Below are positions 50,673-58,605 of a stretch of 64,000 nt of DNA, piece by piece. Below the pieces are notes generated by a model that searched no databases, was not told the DNA's origin, and saw only the letters and a list, made by a program, of their open reading frames with translations. Each line of letters starts with the position of its first letter. Within the stretch, counting starts at the first letter, position 1. The stretch comes from Opitutia bacterium (GTDB lineage: Bacteria; Verrucomicrobiota; Verrucomicrobiia; Opitutales; Opitutaceae), in the NCBI GenBank assembly GCA_016187925.1, contig JACPIS010000039.1, forward strand, positions 62,001 through 126,000, read 5' to 3'. The position numbers and the translations under genes are program-made.

Positions 50673-50701
50673 AGCGGCTCGTCGGGACGACTCGCCCTAC
50701 C
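50673..50701 (-). repeat. TAGGGCG-family repeat arm
   Basis: On the minus strand GGTAGGGCGAGTCGTCCCGA then CGAGCCGCT, very close to the left arm of the element at 43099 (GGTAGGGCGAGGCGTTCCCG then CCGAGCCGC). Confidence 0.65.
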
Positions 50702-50715
50702 GCACGACCAGTTGC

Positions 50716-51831
50716 CTATAGCAGCTCTAGCTGGGTGCCGTCGCCGCGGTTGAGGTCGCCACGGCCGGGCCGGCGAAAGGCCGCGCCCGACAACTCGATC
50801 CACTGCTGGCCCAGCCCGGCGCGCCGCGCGGCCACGGTGAACATCTGCCGGATCTGCTCGGCAAAAATTCCCTGGCCGCGCATCCGGACGCCGAAGGTGG
50901 CATCGTAAAGCTTGCCGCCGCGGATCTCGCGGATGCGGTCGATCACGCGGGCCTTCTTCGTCGGCGCGTGCGTGTCCAGCCAGGCGAGAAACACATCCTT
51001 CACGGAGTGCGGCAAGCGCAGCACGATGTAGCTGGCGGTCTTTGCCCCGGCTTGCGCCACGGCGTCGAGGATGGCCGGCAGCTCGTGGTCATTCAGCCCG
51101 GGGATCACGGGTGAGACGAACACGCCGACGGGAATGCCCGCGTCGGCCAGCATCCGGATGGCGCGCAGCCGGTGCTCAGGGAGGGAGGCGCGCGGCTCGA
51201 GCTTGGTCGCGAGGCTGGCGTCGAGCGAAGTGACCGACACATGCACGGCCACCGCCCGGTGCTCGGCGAGGCGCGCAAGCACGTCGCGGTCGCGTGTGAC
51301 GAGGAAATTCTTCGTGATGACGCCGACCGGCTGGCGGAACTCCGCGCAGACCTCGAGGCAGGCGCGCGTCAGCTTGAAGCGCCGCTCGGCGGGCTGGTAG
51401 CAGTCGGTCACGCCGCTGAGGCCGATAGATTCGGGCCGCCATTTGGGCGCGGAGAGTTCGCGGCGCAGCAGTTCCGGCGCACGGAGCTTGACCAGGATCT
51501 TCGTCTCGAAATCCAGCCCGCTGCTCCAGCCGAGGTATTCGTGGTAAGGCCGCGCAAAGCAGTAGGCGCAGCCGTGTTCGCAGCCGCGGTAGGGGTTGAG
51601 ACCCCAGTGCCGGCCGAGGTCCGGACTGTCGGTGTAGGTGAGCACCGTCTCGGTCGCGTCTTCGTAGAAATTGGTCTGAGGCCGCGGCCGCTCGATCGGC
51701 ACGCCGTGCTCGTCGAATTCCGCGAAGTCCGCATCCGGCTCGACGAGGAGGGGCTCGAAACGGTTGGGCGGGTTGATGGAGGCGCCGCGGCCCGCGATGG
51801 CGGAGGCGGAAGTCGGCGGATGCGGCGTCAT
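50716..51831 (-). CDS. PA0069-family radical SAM protein (SplB-related)
   Basis: A 371-residue radical SAM protein. The iron-sulfur motif CEHGCAYC places cysteines at 84, 88 and 91 (CxxxCxxC), within GLNPYRGCEHGCAYCFARPY. Upstream is NFYEDATETVLTYTDSPDLG, downstream KWRPESIGLSGVTDCYQPAE and VITKNFLVTRDRDVLARLAE, typical of the PA0069 group of COG1533 (spore photoproduct lyase-like). The C-terminal part (GKLYDATFGVRMRGQGIFAE) is characteristic of the group. Substrate unknown. Confidence 0.92.
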   Translation of the reverse strand: MTPHPPTSASAIAGRGASINPPNRFEPLLVEPDADFAEFDEHGVPIERPRPQTNFYEDATETVLTYTDSPDLGRHWGLNPYRGCEHGCAYCFARPYHEYLGWSSGLDFETKILVKLRAPELLRRELSAPKWRPESIGLSGVTDCYQPAERRFKLTRACLEVCAEFRQPVGVITKNFLVTRDRDVLARLAEHRAVAVHVSVTSLDASLATKLEPRASLPEHRLRAIRMLADAGIPVGVFVSPVIPGLNDHELPAILDAVAQAGAKTASYIVLRLPHSVKDVFLAWLDTHAPTKKARVIDRIREIRGGKLYDATFGVRMRGQGIFAEQIRQMFTVAARRAGLGQQWIELSGAAFRRPGRGDLNRGDGTQLELL

Positions 51832-51923
51832 GCGGACAAGTTATCCGCCTGGAGGCGGGCGCCAGTCGGAAAACCGAAGGCGCGCCGGCAGTGCGGGGGA
51901 AAATCCGCGCCCGGCTGCCGCGT

Positions 51924-52679
51924 TCACCACGCCCAGTTGAAGGCGAAGACACCGGACAGGTTGCGTGTGCCGCCCTGATCGGGGTCGGCATTGACCGCGT
52001 CGTCCCACTGGCCGGTGAGCTTGAGCGTGGCGCGCGGGGCGAGTGTGATGCTCAGCTCGGCCTTCGCGCCGTAGTAGCGGTAGGCGTCGCGCCACTTCGG
52101 GCCGGGATCGTCGGGGTCGATGTTCCGGGCATCGACGTGGCCGGCAAACACGCTCCACGTCAGGTCGACCGGCCGGCGTTCGGTCCCGAGCGAAATCGTG
52201 TGCGCCAGCGTGCCTTCGAGGCTGAGCGTTTCCAGCCGGGGGTCGTAATAGACGGTGGCGCCCGCCGTGAGCGGCAGCGCGGCGAGCCACGGCACCTCGC
52301 GCGAGCCACCGAGGGAGAATTCATAGGAATAACGCAGGTCGGTGCCGCGCGCCTCGGGGTAATAGTAGTATTGCGCGCCCGCTTCCCAAGCCGTGCCGTC
52401 CTCCTCCCACGAGTAGAACAGCCACGGATCGAACTCATGCTGTTCGCCCTTGGTCGTCGGCAAGTCGGTCCAGACACCGCCCGACCAGCGGCCGTGCTCG
52501 ATGGTGACGGCGGGTTGTAAAGTCCGGCTGCTCAGCCGCAGGCCGCGGAAAACGTAGGACGTGGCATAGGCGAAATCGGCGCTCACCTTGGTCTCCGCCG
52601 ATTCCTCGGCGGCCAGCGGGACCAGCGGCGCTGCGGCCAGGGCGGCGAAGAGAAGCGGGAGACGGCAAAGCCGGCGCAT
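51924..52679 (-). CDS. TorF-family putative outer-membrane porin
   Basis: A 251-residue exported protein with signal peptide RLPLLFAALAAAPLVPLAAE. Mature sequence is beta-rich with aromatic girdles: VSADFAYATSYVFRGLRLSS is the TorF/Gcw_chp family start, then GVWTDLPTTKGEQHEFDPWL, AGAQYYYYPEARGTDLRYSY and ATLKLTGQWDDAVNADPDQG, ending VFAFNWAW with an aromatic terminus typical of barrels. Outer-membrane channel of unknown selectivity. Divergent from the TPR protein. Confidence 0.82.
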   Translation of the reverse strand: MRRLCRLPLLFAALAAAPLVPLAAEESAETKVSADFAYATSYVFRGLRLSSRTLQPAVTIEHGRWSGGVWTDLPTTKGEQHEFDPWLFYSWEEDGTAWEAGAQYYYYPEARGTDLRYSYEFSLGGSREVPWLAALPLTAGATVYYDPRLETLSLEGTLAHTISLGTERRPVDLTWSVFAGHVDARNIDPDDPGPKWRDAYRYYGAKAELSITLAPRATLKLTGQWDDAVNADPDQGGTRNLSGVFAFNWAW

Positions 52680-52809
52680 GACGCGCAGGGTGGGTCGCCC
52701 CGGTGCGCTTGGCGAGAGCGCTTTGCCGGGCTGATTAAAAGGTCGCCGCCGACCGGGAAAATCCCCGCAATAACCGAACGAATCCACCCGCCCCGTGTCC
52801 CACCGCCGA

Positions 52810-53709
52810 GTGAAAATACCTCCCCTTTTCCGTTTCGCCCTCGGCGCCAGCCTGCTGACGCCCGCGCTCGCCACCGAACCCGCCCAGCCGCCCCACAAGG
52901 ACCACGAGGACGAGGAGGAGCACCACAGCGAGACGCTGGCGGAGAAAACCCTGCGCGACATCATCACGCGGCAGAACGATCTCTTCGCGAAGGCCGCGCA
53001 GGAGGGCGACAACTTCGACGGCGCGCGCTTCCAGGCTGAGGCGCAGGCACTCGCGAGCAGCTACGACGTGCTCATCCAGAAAACCCCGACCTACGCGGCG
53101 GGCTTCGCCGCCTACGGTGTTTTCCTCGGGCGCGTCGGCATGACCAAGCAAGCCGTCGCGATGCTCCTGCAGGCCAACAAACTCGATGCCAGCATCGCGC
53201 TCGTGAAAAACCAGCTGGCCAAGCACCTCTACGAGGATGGCAAACCCCTCGAGGCGCTGCCGTGGATCATGGCCGCCATCGACCTCGAGCCGAAGGAGCC
53301 GCTCTACCACTACCAGCTCGGCACGATGCTGCACGATGCGCGCGACGACTTCCTCCTCAGCGGCAATTTCACCCGCGCCGCGCTCGACAAGACCATGCTC
53401 GAGTCCTTCCAGCGCGCGGCGGACCTGTCCCCGGCCGACCTCTCGCTCGCCTACCGCCACGCCAAGGCCTATTTCGAGACCGAGCCGCCGCGCTACGAAG
53501 AAGTTCTGCCCGTCCTCGACAAACTGGAGGCGCGCGCCACGACCCCCGCCATGAAGCAGCTCCTCCACCTCCGCCGCGCCGAGGCGCTGCTCCGCCTCGA
53601 CCGGCGCGACGAGGCCCGCGCCCAGCTTGATGGCGTCACCGACCTGCAGTTGACCCAGGAAAAACAAACTTTGCTCGACCAGCTCGCGCCGACCGGCGAG
53701 AAGAAGTGA
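52810..53709 (+). CDS. TPR-like periplasmic protein
   Basis: A 299-residue exported protein. I chose the GTG at 52810, which gives VKIPPLFRFALGASLLTPAL as a signal peptide; an in-frame GTG at 52795 adds five residues. A His/Glu/Asp-rich segment (HKDHEDEEEHHSETLAE) follows, possibly metal-binding. Helical repeats: TPTYAAGFAAYGVFLGRVGM, QAVAMLLQANKLDASIALVK, DGKPLEALPWIMAAIDLEPK and AFLLSG-type DARDDFLLSGNFTRAALDK. TPR arrays bind partner proteins. The M50 protease follows 7 bases later. Confidence 0.75.
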   Translation: MKIPPLFRFALGASLLTPALATEPAQPPHKDHEDEEEHHSETLAEKTLRDIITRQNDLFAKAAQEGDNFDGARFQAEAQALASSYDVLIQKTPTYAAGFAAYGVFLGRVGMTKQAVAMLLQANKLDASIALVKNQLAKHLYEDGKPLEALPWIMAAIDLEPKEPLYHYQLGTMLHDARDDFLLSGNFTRAALDKTMLESFQRAADLSPADLSLAYRHAKAYFETEPPRYEEVLPVLDKLEARATTPAMKQLLHLRRAEALLRLDRRDEARAQLDGVTDLQLTQEKQTLLDQLAPTGEKK

Positions 53710-53716
53710 ACCGACC

Positions 53717-54367
53717 ATGGATTTAGACCTTTCCACGCTCCGTACCGGCCTCCTCTACTTCATCGTGCTCGTGTGCAGTCTCTGCATCCACGAGTGGGCC
53801 CACGCCTTCGTGGCCGACAAGCTGGGCGATCACACGCCGCGCCTGCAGGGCCGCGTGACGCTCAATCCGCTGGCGCACATGGACCTCTTCGGCACGGTCA
53901 TTTTCCCGCTCGTCTGCATCTTCGTGCTCAGCGGCGGATTCCTGTTCGGCTGGGGCAAGCCGGTGCTGGTGAATCCCTCCAACTTCAAGAACTGGCGGCG
54001 CGACGACACGCTCGTCACGCTCGCCGGCCCGATGTCCAATCTCGGCCTCGCGGTGCTCGCCGCCGTCATCGGCGGCCTGCTCTACAAGACCGATCCGCGC
54101 ACCACCGAGCTGTTCATGCTCATCATCGGGCTCAACGTCACGCTCGCGGTCTTCAACCTCATCCCGCTCCCGCCGCTCGACGGCGGCCAGGTGCTGCGCC
54201 ACGCCATCCAGATGAGCGACGAGACCTACCTGCGCATCTCGCAGTGGAGTTTTTTCATCCTGCTCCTCGCGCTCTGGCTGCCGCCGGTCCGCTGGGTGAT
54301 CGTGACCACCATGGGATTGGTCGCCTCGCCCATCGTCATGCTCTATCAACTGCTCGCCGGCGGCTGA
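53717..54367 (+). CDS. Site-2 protease family (M50) membrane metalloprotease
   Basis: A 216-residue inner-membrane zinc protease. The zinc motif HEWAH is at residues 25-29 (SLCIHEWAHAFVADKLGDHT) and the third ligand in LIPLPPLDGGQVLRHAIQM. Hydrophobic segments: LLYFIVLVCSLCIH, FGTVIFPLVCIFVLSGGFLF, NLGLAVLAAVIGGLLY and FFILLLALWLPPVRWVIVTT. It is the short, domain-less type. It sits between the TPR protein and PrmB with tight spacing (7 and 16 bases), suggesting one transcript. Confidence 0.9.
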   Translation: MDLDLSTLRTGLLYFIVLVCSLCIHEWAHAFVADKLGDHTPRLQGRVTLNPLAHMDLFGTVIFPLVCIFVLSGGFLFGWGKPVLVNPSNFKNWRRDDTLVTLAGPMSNLGLAVLAAVIGGLLYKTDPRTTELFMLIIGLNVTLAVFNLIPLPPLDGGQVLRHAIQMSDETYLRISQWSFFILLLALWLPPVRWVIVTTMGLVASPIVMLYQLLAGG

Positions 54368-54383
54368 GCCGGTTCCTCCCTCC

Positions 54384-55277
54384 ATGCCGGCCAAGCCCCG
54401 CACGTTAGGCGACTGGCTCCACCGGGCGGAGCGCGCCTATGCCCGGCACAAGGTCGCGCTCGGACAGGTGGCCGTCACCGCGCACGACGAGGCGCTCTAC
54501 CTGCTGCTGCACACGCTCGGACTGCCGCTCGACAGCAAACCGGCCGTGCTGCGCCGCAAGCTCACGGACGACGAGGTGGCGCGCGTGCAGGAGATTTTCC
54601 GCCGCCGGCTGGAGGAGCACGTGCCCGCGGCCTACCTCACGCGTGAGGCGTGGCTTGGTGAACACCAGTTCTACGTCGACGAGCGCGTCATCATCCCGCG
54701 CTCGTATTTCCTCGAGTTGCTGCCGGAGCAGATCCCGCACTGGCTGCCGCCGAAGAAGCCCGTGAAGCGCGTCGTCGACGTCTGCACCGGCTCCGGCTGC
54801 CTCGCCATCCTGCTCGCGCACCAGTTTCCTGCGGCCAAGGTCGATGCCATCGAACTGTCGCCCGGCGCGCTGTCGGTCGCCCGCTTCAACGTCGCGCACC
54901 ACCGCGTGCAGCCGCGCGTGAAGCTCTGGCGCTCCGACGTCTTCGACGCCGTGCCGCCGGCGAAATACGACCTCATCCTCTCCAATCCGCCCTATGTGCC
55001 GACGCGCGAGCTGCGCGCATTGCCCGAGGAATTCAAGAAGGAGCCCGCCATGGCGCTCGACGGCGGGCGCGACGGACTCGACATCATCCGCAAGCTCCTC
55101 CGCCAGGCGCGCGAACGCCTGCAGCCACACGGCATCGTGGTGCTCGAGGTCGGCGGCCTGCGCGCGGCGATGGACCGGGCGTTTCCCGAGCTCGACCTGC
55201 ACTGGCTGCACACCGAAGACGGCGAGGACTGCGTGTGCCTCATCCAGGCGCACCGCCTGCGCAATTGGCCCGGCTGA
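54384..55277 (+). CDS. prmB: Ribosomal protein L3 glutamine N5-methyltransferase
   Basis: A 297-residue SAM-dependent methyltransferase. The N-terminal domain GQVAVTAHDEALYLLLHTLG is PrmB/HemK-like. The catalytic domain has the SAM motif RVVDVCTGSGCLAILLAHQF, VDAIELSPGALSVARFNVAH and the substrate-binding NPPYVPTRELRALPEEFKKE with the NPPY motif near residue 203. PRSYFLELL replaces the PRPETE of PrmC, which supports PrmB over PrmC. It modifies ribosomal protein L3 in other bacteria. Overlaps nothing; the M50 gene is 16 bases upstream. Confidence 0.88.
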   Translation: MPAKPRTLGDWLHRAERAYARHKVALGQVAVTAHDEALYLLLHTLGLPLDSKPAVLRRKLTDDEVARVQEIFRRRLEEHVPAAYLTREAWLGEHQFYVDERVIIPRSYFLELLPEQIPHWLPPKKPVKRVVDVCTGSGCLAILLAHQFPAAKVDAIELSPGALSVARFNVAHHRVQPRVKLWRSDVFDAVPPAKYDLILSNPPYVPTRELRALPEEFKKEPAMALDGGRDGLDIIRKLLRQARERLQPHGIVVLEVGGLRAAMDRAFPELDLHWLHTEDGEDCVCLIQAHRLRNWPG

Positions 55278-55293
55278 GCCCTCCGGCGCGCCA

Positions 55294-55327
55294 GCGGAAG
55301 TGTCATATAATAGATGACACTTTCCGC
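55294..55327. promoter_or_regulatory. Palindrome between prmB and the ECF sigma gene
   Basis: GCGGAAGTGTCAT and ATGACACTT-T-CCGC around ATAATAG: 13-base arms with one bulged T. The core TGTCA-N9-TGACA (55302-55318 or thereabouts) matches the core of the nadA-nadC palindrome. Candidate operator or a hairpin ending prmB transcription; there is no T-run. Confidence 0.55.
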
Positions 55328-55429
55328 CGGGAGCGTCTGCGCGCGGCGGCGAAGAAACGGTCGGCGGCGAGATTCCGGTGGCCAACGGCGGTGGGCTGTA
55401 ATATTCGCACGTCGGAGGGGTTTGATCCC

Positions 55430-56074
55430 ATGGTGGAATACGCCGTCATTTTTCCCGCACTGTCCGAGGAACCTGCCATCTGGCAGGCGCTGGCGGACAC
55501 GCTGGCGGCCGAGGCGGCCGAGGCGGGCGAACCGGCGGAGGCGGATGCCCGGCGGGTGCAACGGCTCGCCGGGGGCGACGAAGCGGCGCTGCAGGAGCTT
55601 TTCGACAAATGGAAGCGGCCGTTGCTCGGCTTCTTCTACCGCTCGCTGGGCTCGCGGGCCGACGCCGAGGACCTGACCCTGGAGGTCTTCGTACGGCTGC
55701 ACCGCTCCGCTGCCCGTTACGAGCCGGCGGCACGGTTCTCCACCTACCTGTTCCACATCGCACATAACCTCCTGCTGAACGAACTGCGCCGGCGCCGGCG
55801 CAAGCCGGCCCAGCCGGCCGCCCCCGCGGCGTTCGACTACCTGGCCGGGGGCGAAGGCGACTCCGCCCGCCGGCTGGCCGAGCTGGAGGAGGTTTTCCAG
55901 CGTGCCCTCGAGCGCCTGCCCGAAAAATACCGCACGCCGCTGCTGCTGGTGAAACAGCAGCAGCTCGACTACCCGGCCGCCGCCGCCGCCCTGCGTCTGA
56001 CCGAGAACGCGCTGCGGGTGCTCGTGCACCGCGGCCGCCAGCTTTTGAAAACCGAAATGGAGGCCTTGTCATGA
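55430..56074 (+). CDS. ECF-type RNA polymerase sigma factor
   Basis: A 214-residue sigma-70-family factor. The ATG at 55430 gives MVEYAVIFPALSEEPAIWQA. Region 2: LAGGDEAALQELFDKWKRPL, RSLGSRADAEDLTLEVFVRL; region 2.4 about YEPAARFSTYLFHIAHNLLL. Region 4: ALERLPEKYRTPLLLVKQQQ, YPAAAAALRLTENALRVLVH and RGRQLLKTEM. The N-terminal 40 residues are an Ala/Glu-rich extension. Its stop overlaps the start of the next gene (ATGA, 56071-56074), a usual sign of a cognate anti-sigma or partner. Confidence 0.92.
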   Translation: MVEYAVIFPALSEEPAIWQALADTLAAEAAEAGEPAEADARRVQRLAGGDEAALQELFDKWKRPLLGFFYRSLGSRADAEDLTLEVFVRLHRSAARYEPAARFSTYLFHIAHNLLLNELRRRRRKPAQPAAPAAFDYLAGGEGDSARRLAELEEVFQRALERLPEKYRTPLLLVKQQQLDYPAAAAALRLTENALRVLVHRGRQLLKTEMEALS

Positions 56075-56454
56075 AACCGACCCGCCGCCCGCCGGATGAA
56101 CCGGAACTGGACCGGCTGCTCGCCAGCCGGTTCAAGGAAACCTCGCCGGCCTTCGAGGCCCGCTGGCGCGACCTGCAGCGCGAGCTGCGCGAGGCCCCGC
56201 CGCCCGCGACCCGGTGGGGCGGTTGGCGCGTGCTGCCCTGGCTCGGCGTGACCGCCGGCCTCGCGGCCACCTGGGCTTTGCTGCTGCACCGGCCAGCGGC
56301 GCCGGCCGTCGGTGAGGGCATTCCGCCCGGGCTGGCGGAGCTGTTCGAATGGGACGAGTCCCTCGCCGCGGCGGTGCCGTTGCTCGACGCCGAGAACCGC
56401 AACGCGCTGCTGAACTTGCCGGTCGAGTCCAACCACGGAGGAACCCAGCCATGA
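56071..56454 (+). CDS. Putative anti-sigma partner, single-pass membrane protein
   Basis: A 127-residue protein overlapping the ECF sigma gene by four bases. The N-terminal part is charged and helical (PELDRLLASRFKETSPAFEA), then one transmembrane helix, VLPWLGVTAGLAATWALLLH, and a short Glu-rich exterior. Position, topology and translational coupling suggest an anti-sigma-like regulator, but there is no zinc (ZAS) motif, so the assignment is by context. The next gene overlaps its end by ATGA. Confidence 0.7.
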   Translation: MKPTRRPPDEPELDRLLASRFKETSPAFEARWRDLQRELREAPPPATRWGGWRVLPWLGVTAGLAATWALLLHRPAAPAVGEGIPPGLAELFEWDESLAAAVPLLDAENRNALLNLPVESNHGGTQP

Positions 56455-56897
56455 AAACCCGCGCCTTCTGTTCATCCGGCCTCGCGGCCGTCGCCCTGCT
56501 CTTCGCCGGCCAGCCGATCCTGCGCGCGGCGCCGCCGGAAGTGCATGAGTTAGCCGCCGTCGAGCAGTTCCTCAACCTGACCGACGCCGAACTCGACCAG
56601 CTGCAACAGGTGATCGCCCGGTTGCGGGCACTCAGCCCCGCGGAGCGCACGGCGCTGCGCCAGGAGATCGTCCGTTATCGCAGCCTGTCCGACGAGCAGC
56701 GCCAGCACCTGCGCCAGGGCTGGGGTTGGACCGACCCCGAGCGGCAGCGGCAATGGCGCGAGATGATGCAACAGGCGACACCGGAGCGCCGTGCGGAAAT
56801 CCAGGTCCGGTTGCAGAGCCTGCCCGCGGCGGAGCGCTTGGCCTACCGCCGGCAGGTGCTCGACGAATACCTGCGCGCCCGTGCCCCCGGAAAATAA
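56451..56897 (+). CDS. DUF3106-like periplasmic helical protein
   Basis: A 148-residue exported protein from the ATG at 56451, overlapping the previous stop by ATGA. Signal peptide: FCSSGLAAVALLFAGQPILR with cleavage near RAAPPE. The mature part is helical and charged, with LTDAELDQLQQVIARLRALS, PAERTALRQEIVRYRSLSDE, RQHLRQGWGWTDPERQRQWR and LQSLPAAERLAYRRQVLDEY. The repeated L-S-P-A/D-E-R pattern resembles DUF3106 and CpxP/Spy-like small chaperones, hence a possible stress sensor for the sigma system. Confidence 0.75.
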   Translation: MKTRAFCSSGLAAVALLFAGQPILRAAPPEVHELAAVEQFLNLTDAELDQLQQVIARLRALSPAERTALRQEIVRYRSLSDEQRQHLRQGWGWTDPERQRQWREMMQQATPERRAEIQVRLQSLPAAERLAYRRQVLDEYLRARAPGK

Positions 56898-56961
56898 CCG
56901 GGCCGGCCGGACCAGGAAAGGCCGGCCCGCGGAGCAGAAAACTGCTGCGAGCCACGGAGCG

Positions 56962-56994
56962 AAAAAAAGCAAAAGCCGGCCTGCCGGCCGGCTT
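56962..56994 (-). terminator. Terminator of the small Gly-rich protein gene
   Basis: On the minus strand the arms AAGCCGGCC-GGCA-GGCCGGCTT (56994-56973) are followed by TTGCTTTTTTTC, 25 bases beyond the stop at 57019. On the plus strand the stem also lies downstream of the ECF operon. Confidence 0.8.
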
Positions 56995-57018
56995 GAAAGG
57001 CGCGCGGGCGACGGTCCG

Positions 57019-57270
57019 TCACTTGTTCGGGCAGTTGGCGCGGGTGCCCGTGCCGTCCTTGGCGCCCTTGCCCGGCGCGGTGGTTTTGCCCGAGCCATCC
57101 TTCAGCGGCGTGCCGGTGGACTTCGGGTTGCCTCGCGGCGTCACGGTCTGGCCGGAGCGGCCGGGGGTGCTGGCGCCGGGCCCGCGGCCGTTACCGCCGG
57201 CGTAGAGAGAAGTGCTCGCCAGGAGGCTCGCGCTGATGAGGACGGACAGGAGGGTGAGTTTGGATTTCAT
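57019..57270 (-). CDS. Small secreted glycine/threonine-rich protein
   Basis: An 83-residue protein with signal peptide MKSKLTLLSVLISASLLAST, cleaved near SLYAG. The mature part is low-complexity, rich in Gly, Thr, Pro and Lys (GNGRGPGASTPGRSGQTVTP; KDGSGKTTAPGKGAKDGTGT), ending ANCPNK. No domain. It may be a surface or stress peptide. A terminator follows at 56962; a short palindrome lies upstream. Confidence 0.65.
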   Translation of the reverse strand: MKSKLTLLSVLISASLLASTSLYAGGNGRGPGASTPGRSGQTVTPRGNPKSTGTPLKDGSGKTTAPGKGAKDGTGTRANCPNK

Positions 57271-57395
57271 GGTTGGTTTCCTTTCACCCACTACCAACCC
57301 CGGCGCCGGGCCGCTATTACCGGCCGGGGCGAAAATCCTGCACCTCGGCGGAGCCGGTGAACCCGCCCGAGCGCCCGGCGCCACCGAACCAAAGT

Positions 57396-57408
57396 AACCT
57401 AGTAGGTT
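57396..57408. promoter_or_regulatory. Short palindrome AACCTAGTAGGTT
   Basis: Perfect 6-base arms around G, 126 bases upstream of the small Gly-rich gene and 25 bases beyond the flavin reductase stop. It may be an operator; evidence is only symmetry and an AT-rich setting. Confidence 0.3.
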
Positions 57409-57432
57409 GCTTGTCGCGCCGGCGGCTCCGGT

Positions 57433-57999
57433 TCAGCGCGCGGCGGCGAAGAAGCGGTCGGCGGCGGCGAGCGAGGGGGCGTGTTGCAACACCTCGCCGG
57501 GCCGGTTGCCGTATCCGAGCAAAAAGCCGCCCCAGCACATCTGCATGTAATCGGCGGTGAAGCGGAGCGTCTGGCTGAGCGGCTCGGCAAAACGCGGATC
57601 GGTATCGCTGCTCACGCTGATGCCCCACAGCGTCCGCTCTTTCATCCGGGGCTTGAAGTCCCAGCCGGGCGCGCGCAGCCACGCGGACCAATGGTCGAGA
57701 TAAAGCTTCGCCGCGGCAGGCAGCGAATACCAGTAGACCGGCGTCACCATCACGAGATCGGTCGCGGCGAGCGTGGCTTCGAGCAGGCGGCGCGCGTTGC
57801 CCTCGACGTGCGGCGCCCACGCCTCGGCCGTGGCGTGCCGGAGATCGGCGAAGACCGGTAGCGGGACATCGGCGAGGTTGATCCACTCTTGGGCAACCGC
57901 CGCGGGCAATTGGGTGGCGGCGCGGCGGGCGAGCTGCTCGGTGTTGCCGTGGGGCCGCGAGCTGGAAACCAGGAAGAGAAATCGGCGAGGGGTGGACAT
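57433..57999 (-). CDS. NAD(P)H-dependent FMN reductase / flavodoxin-like protein
   Basis: A 188-residue flavodoxin-fold reductase from the ATG at 57999 (MSTPRRFLFLVSSSRPHGNT). The phosphate loop SSSRPHGNTEQLARR, LVMVTPVYWYSLPAAAKLYL and the DHWSAWLRAPGWDFKPRMKE region match the NADPH-dependent FMN reductase family (ArsH/Wrb-like). It is the first gene downstream of a cluster of electron-transfer and thiol genes but has its own spacing. Substrate unknown. Confidence 0.85.
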   Translation of the reverse strand: MSTPRRFLFLVSSSRPHGNTEQLARRAATQLPAAVAQEWINLADVPLPVFADLRHATAEAWAPHVEGNARRLLEATLAATDLVMVTPVYWYSLPAAAKLYLDHWSAWLRAPGWDFKPRMKERTLWGISVSSDTDPRFAEPLSQTLRFTADYMQMCWGGFLLGYGNRPGEVLQHAPSLAAADRFFAAAR

Positions 58000-58108
58000 G
58001 AGAGAAAGACGAAGCCGGCTACTGGAGCCGTCTTTCTGTCCGGTGCAAATCACAAGCGCGCCCGGGGCCGGTTGGCGCGGGGGGCCGGGGTGCGGCTGGC
58101 GGGGAAAA

Positions 58109-58486
58109 TCAGGCGGCGGCCGTGGCGGCCGCCTTCCATTTCATCATCGCGCCGGTGAGATTGGCGGAGGCCGCGGCGAAACTGCCGCCGAAGGCCATGC
58201 GCTTCTGCGCGCCCGCCTTGTCGCCGCGGAGCGCCAGGTCGAGCACATTGCCCGCTTCCTGATGAAAGCAGGCGTGCAGCTTTTGCACGTCGCGCCAGTG
58301 GGCGGAGTTGCGGCCGGCGGGCGGCAGGCTGTAGAGCCAGCGGCCGAAGTCGCAGTGGTTGTCCGCGCAGACATCCGCGGCGGACAGGGTGCTTTGGCCC
58401 GTGTCGATGACCGACTGCAGGCGCTGTTTCCATTGGCGATGGGCGCCGATGGCGACCGTCACTTGATCGAAGATTTCGTTGGGCAT
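58109..58486 (-). CDS. CZB-domain (zinc-binding) protein
   Basis: A 125-residue protein from the ATG at 58486 (MPNEIFDQVTVAIGAHRQWK). The chemoreceptor zinc-binding CZB pattern is present: AHRQWKQRLQSVIDTGQSTL, CADNHCDFGRWLYSLPPAGR with the Cys-His-Cys ligands, and HWRDVQKLHACFHQEAGNVL with the His pair. CZB domains sense zinc or hypochlorous acid. It stands alone rather than attached to a receptor or cyclase, so its output partner is unknown. Confidence 0.87.
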   Translation of the reverse strand: MPNEIFDQVTVAIGAHRQWKQRLQSVIDTGQSTLSAADVCADNHCDFGRWLYSLPPAGRNSAHWRDVQKLHACFHQEAGNVLDLALRGDKAGAQKRMAFGGSFAAASANLTGAMMKWKAAATAAA

Positions 58487-58605
58487 GTTGGGAGGAGGTG
58501 ACACGGCGCCGCCCGCGTCGTGGTCACAAGACGTGCCTGAGTGCCTAACGGCACAAAAACCGGAAGCTTTAGCCGGCCGGTCGCCGGCTCACCGAAGCCG
58601 GTCGC

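Larger units (their letters stand above)
50336..50715. other. Gene-free 380-base gap with repeat elements
   Basis: It holds a strong-looking AAAGGAGG at about 50488 followed by an ATG at 50507, but the ORF behind it is built of repeat DNA and runs antisense into the radical SAM gene. It also contains a TCGAC/CTCAGGG copy (50557-50578) and a TAGGGCG arm (50673-50701). The first part, up to about 50490, has no recognised element. Confidence 0.6.

Noticed and set aside
50507-50908. ORF starting after a strong AAAGGAGG sequence
   Set aside because: It is built from dispersed-repeat DNA and then runs antisense through the end of the radical SAM gene; the ribosome-binding match is likely chance.
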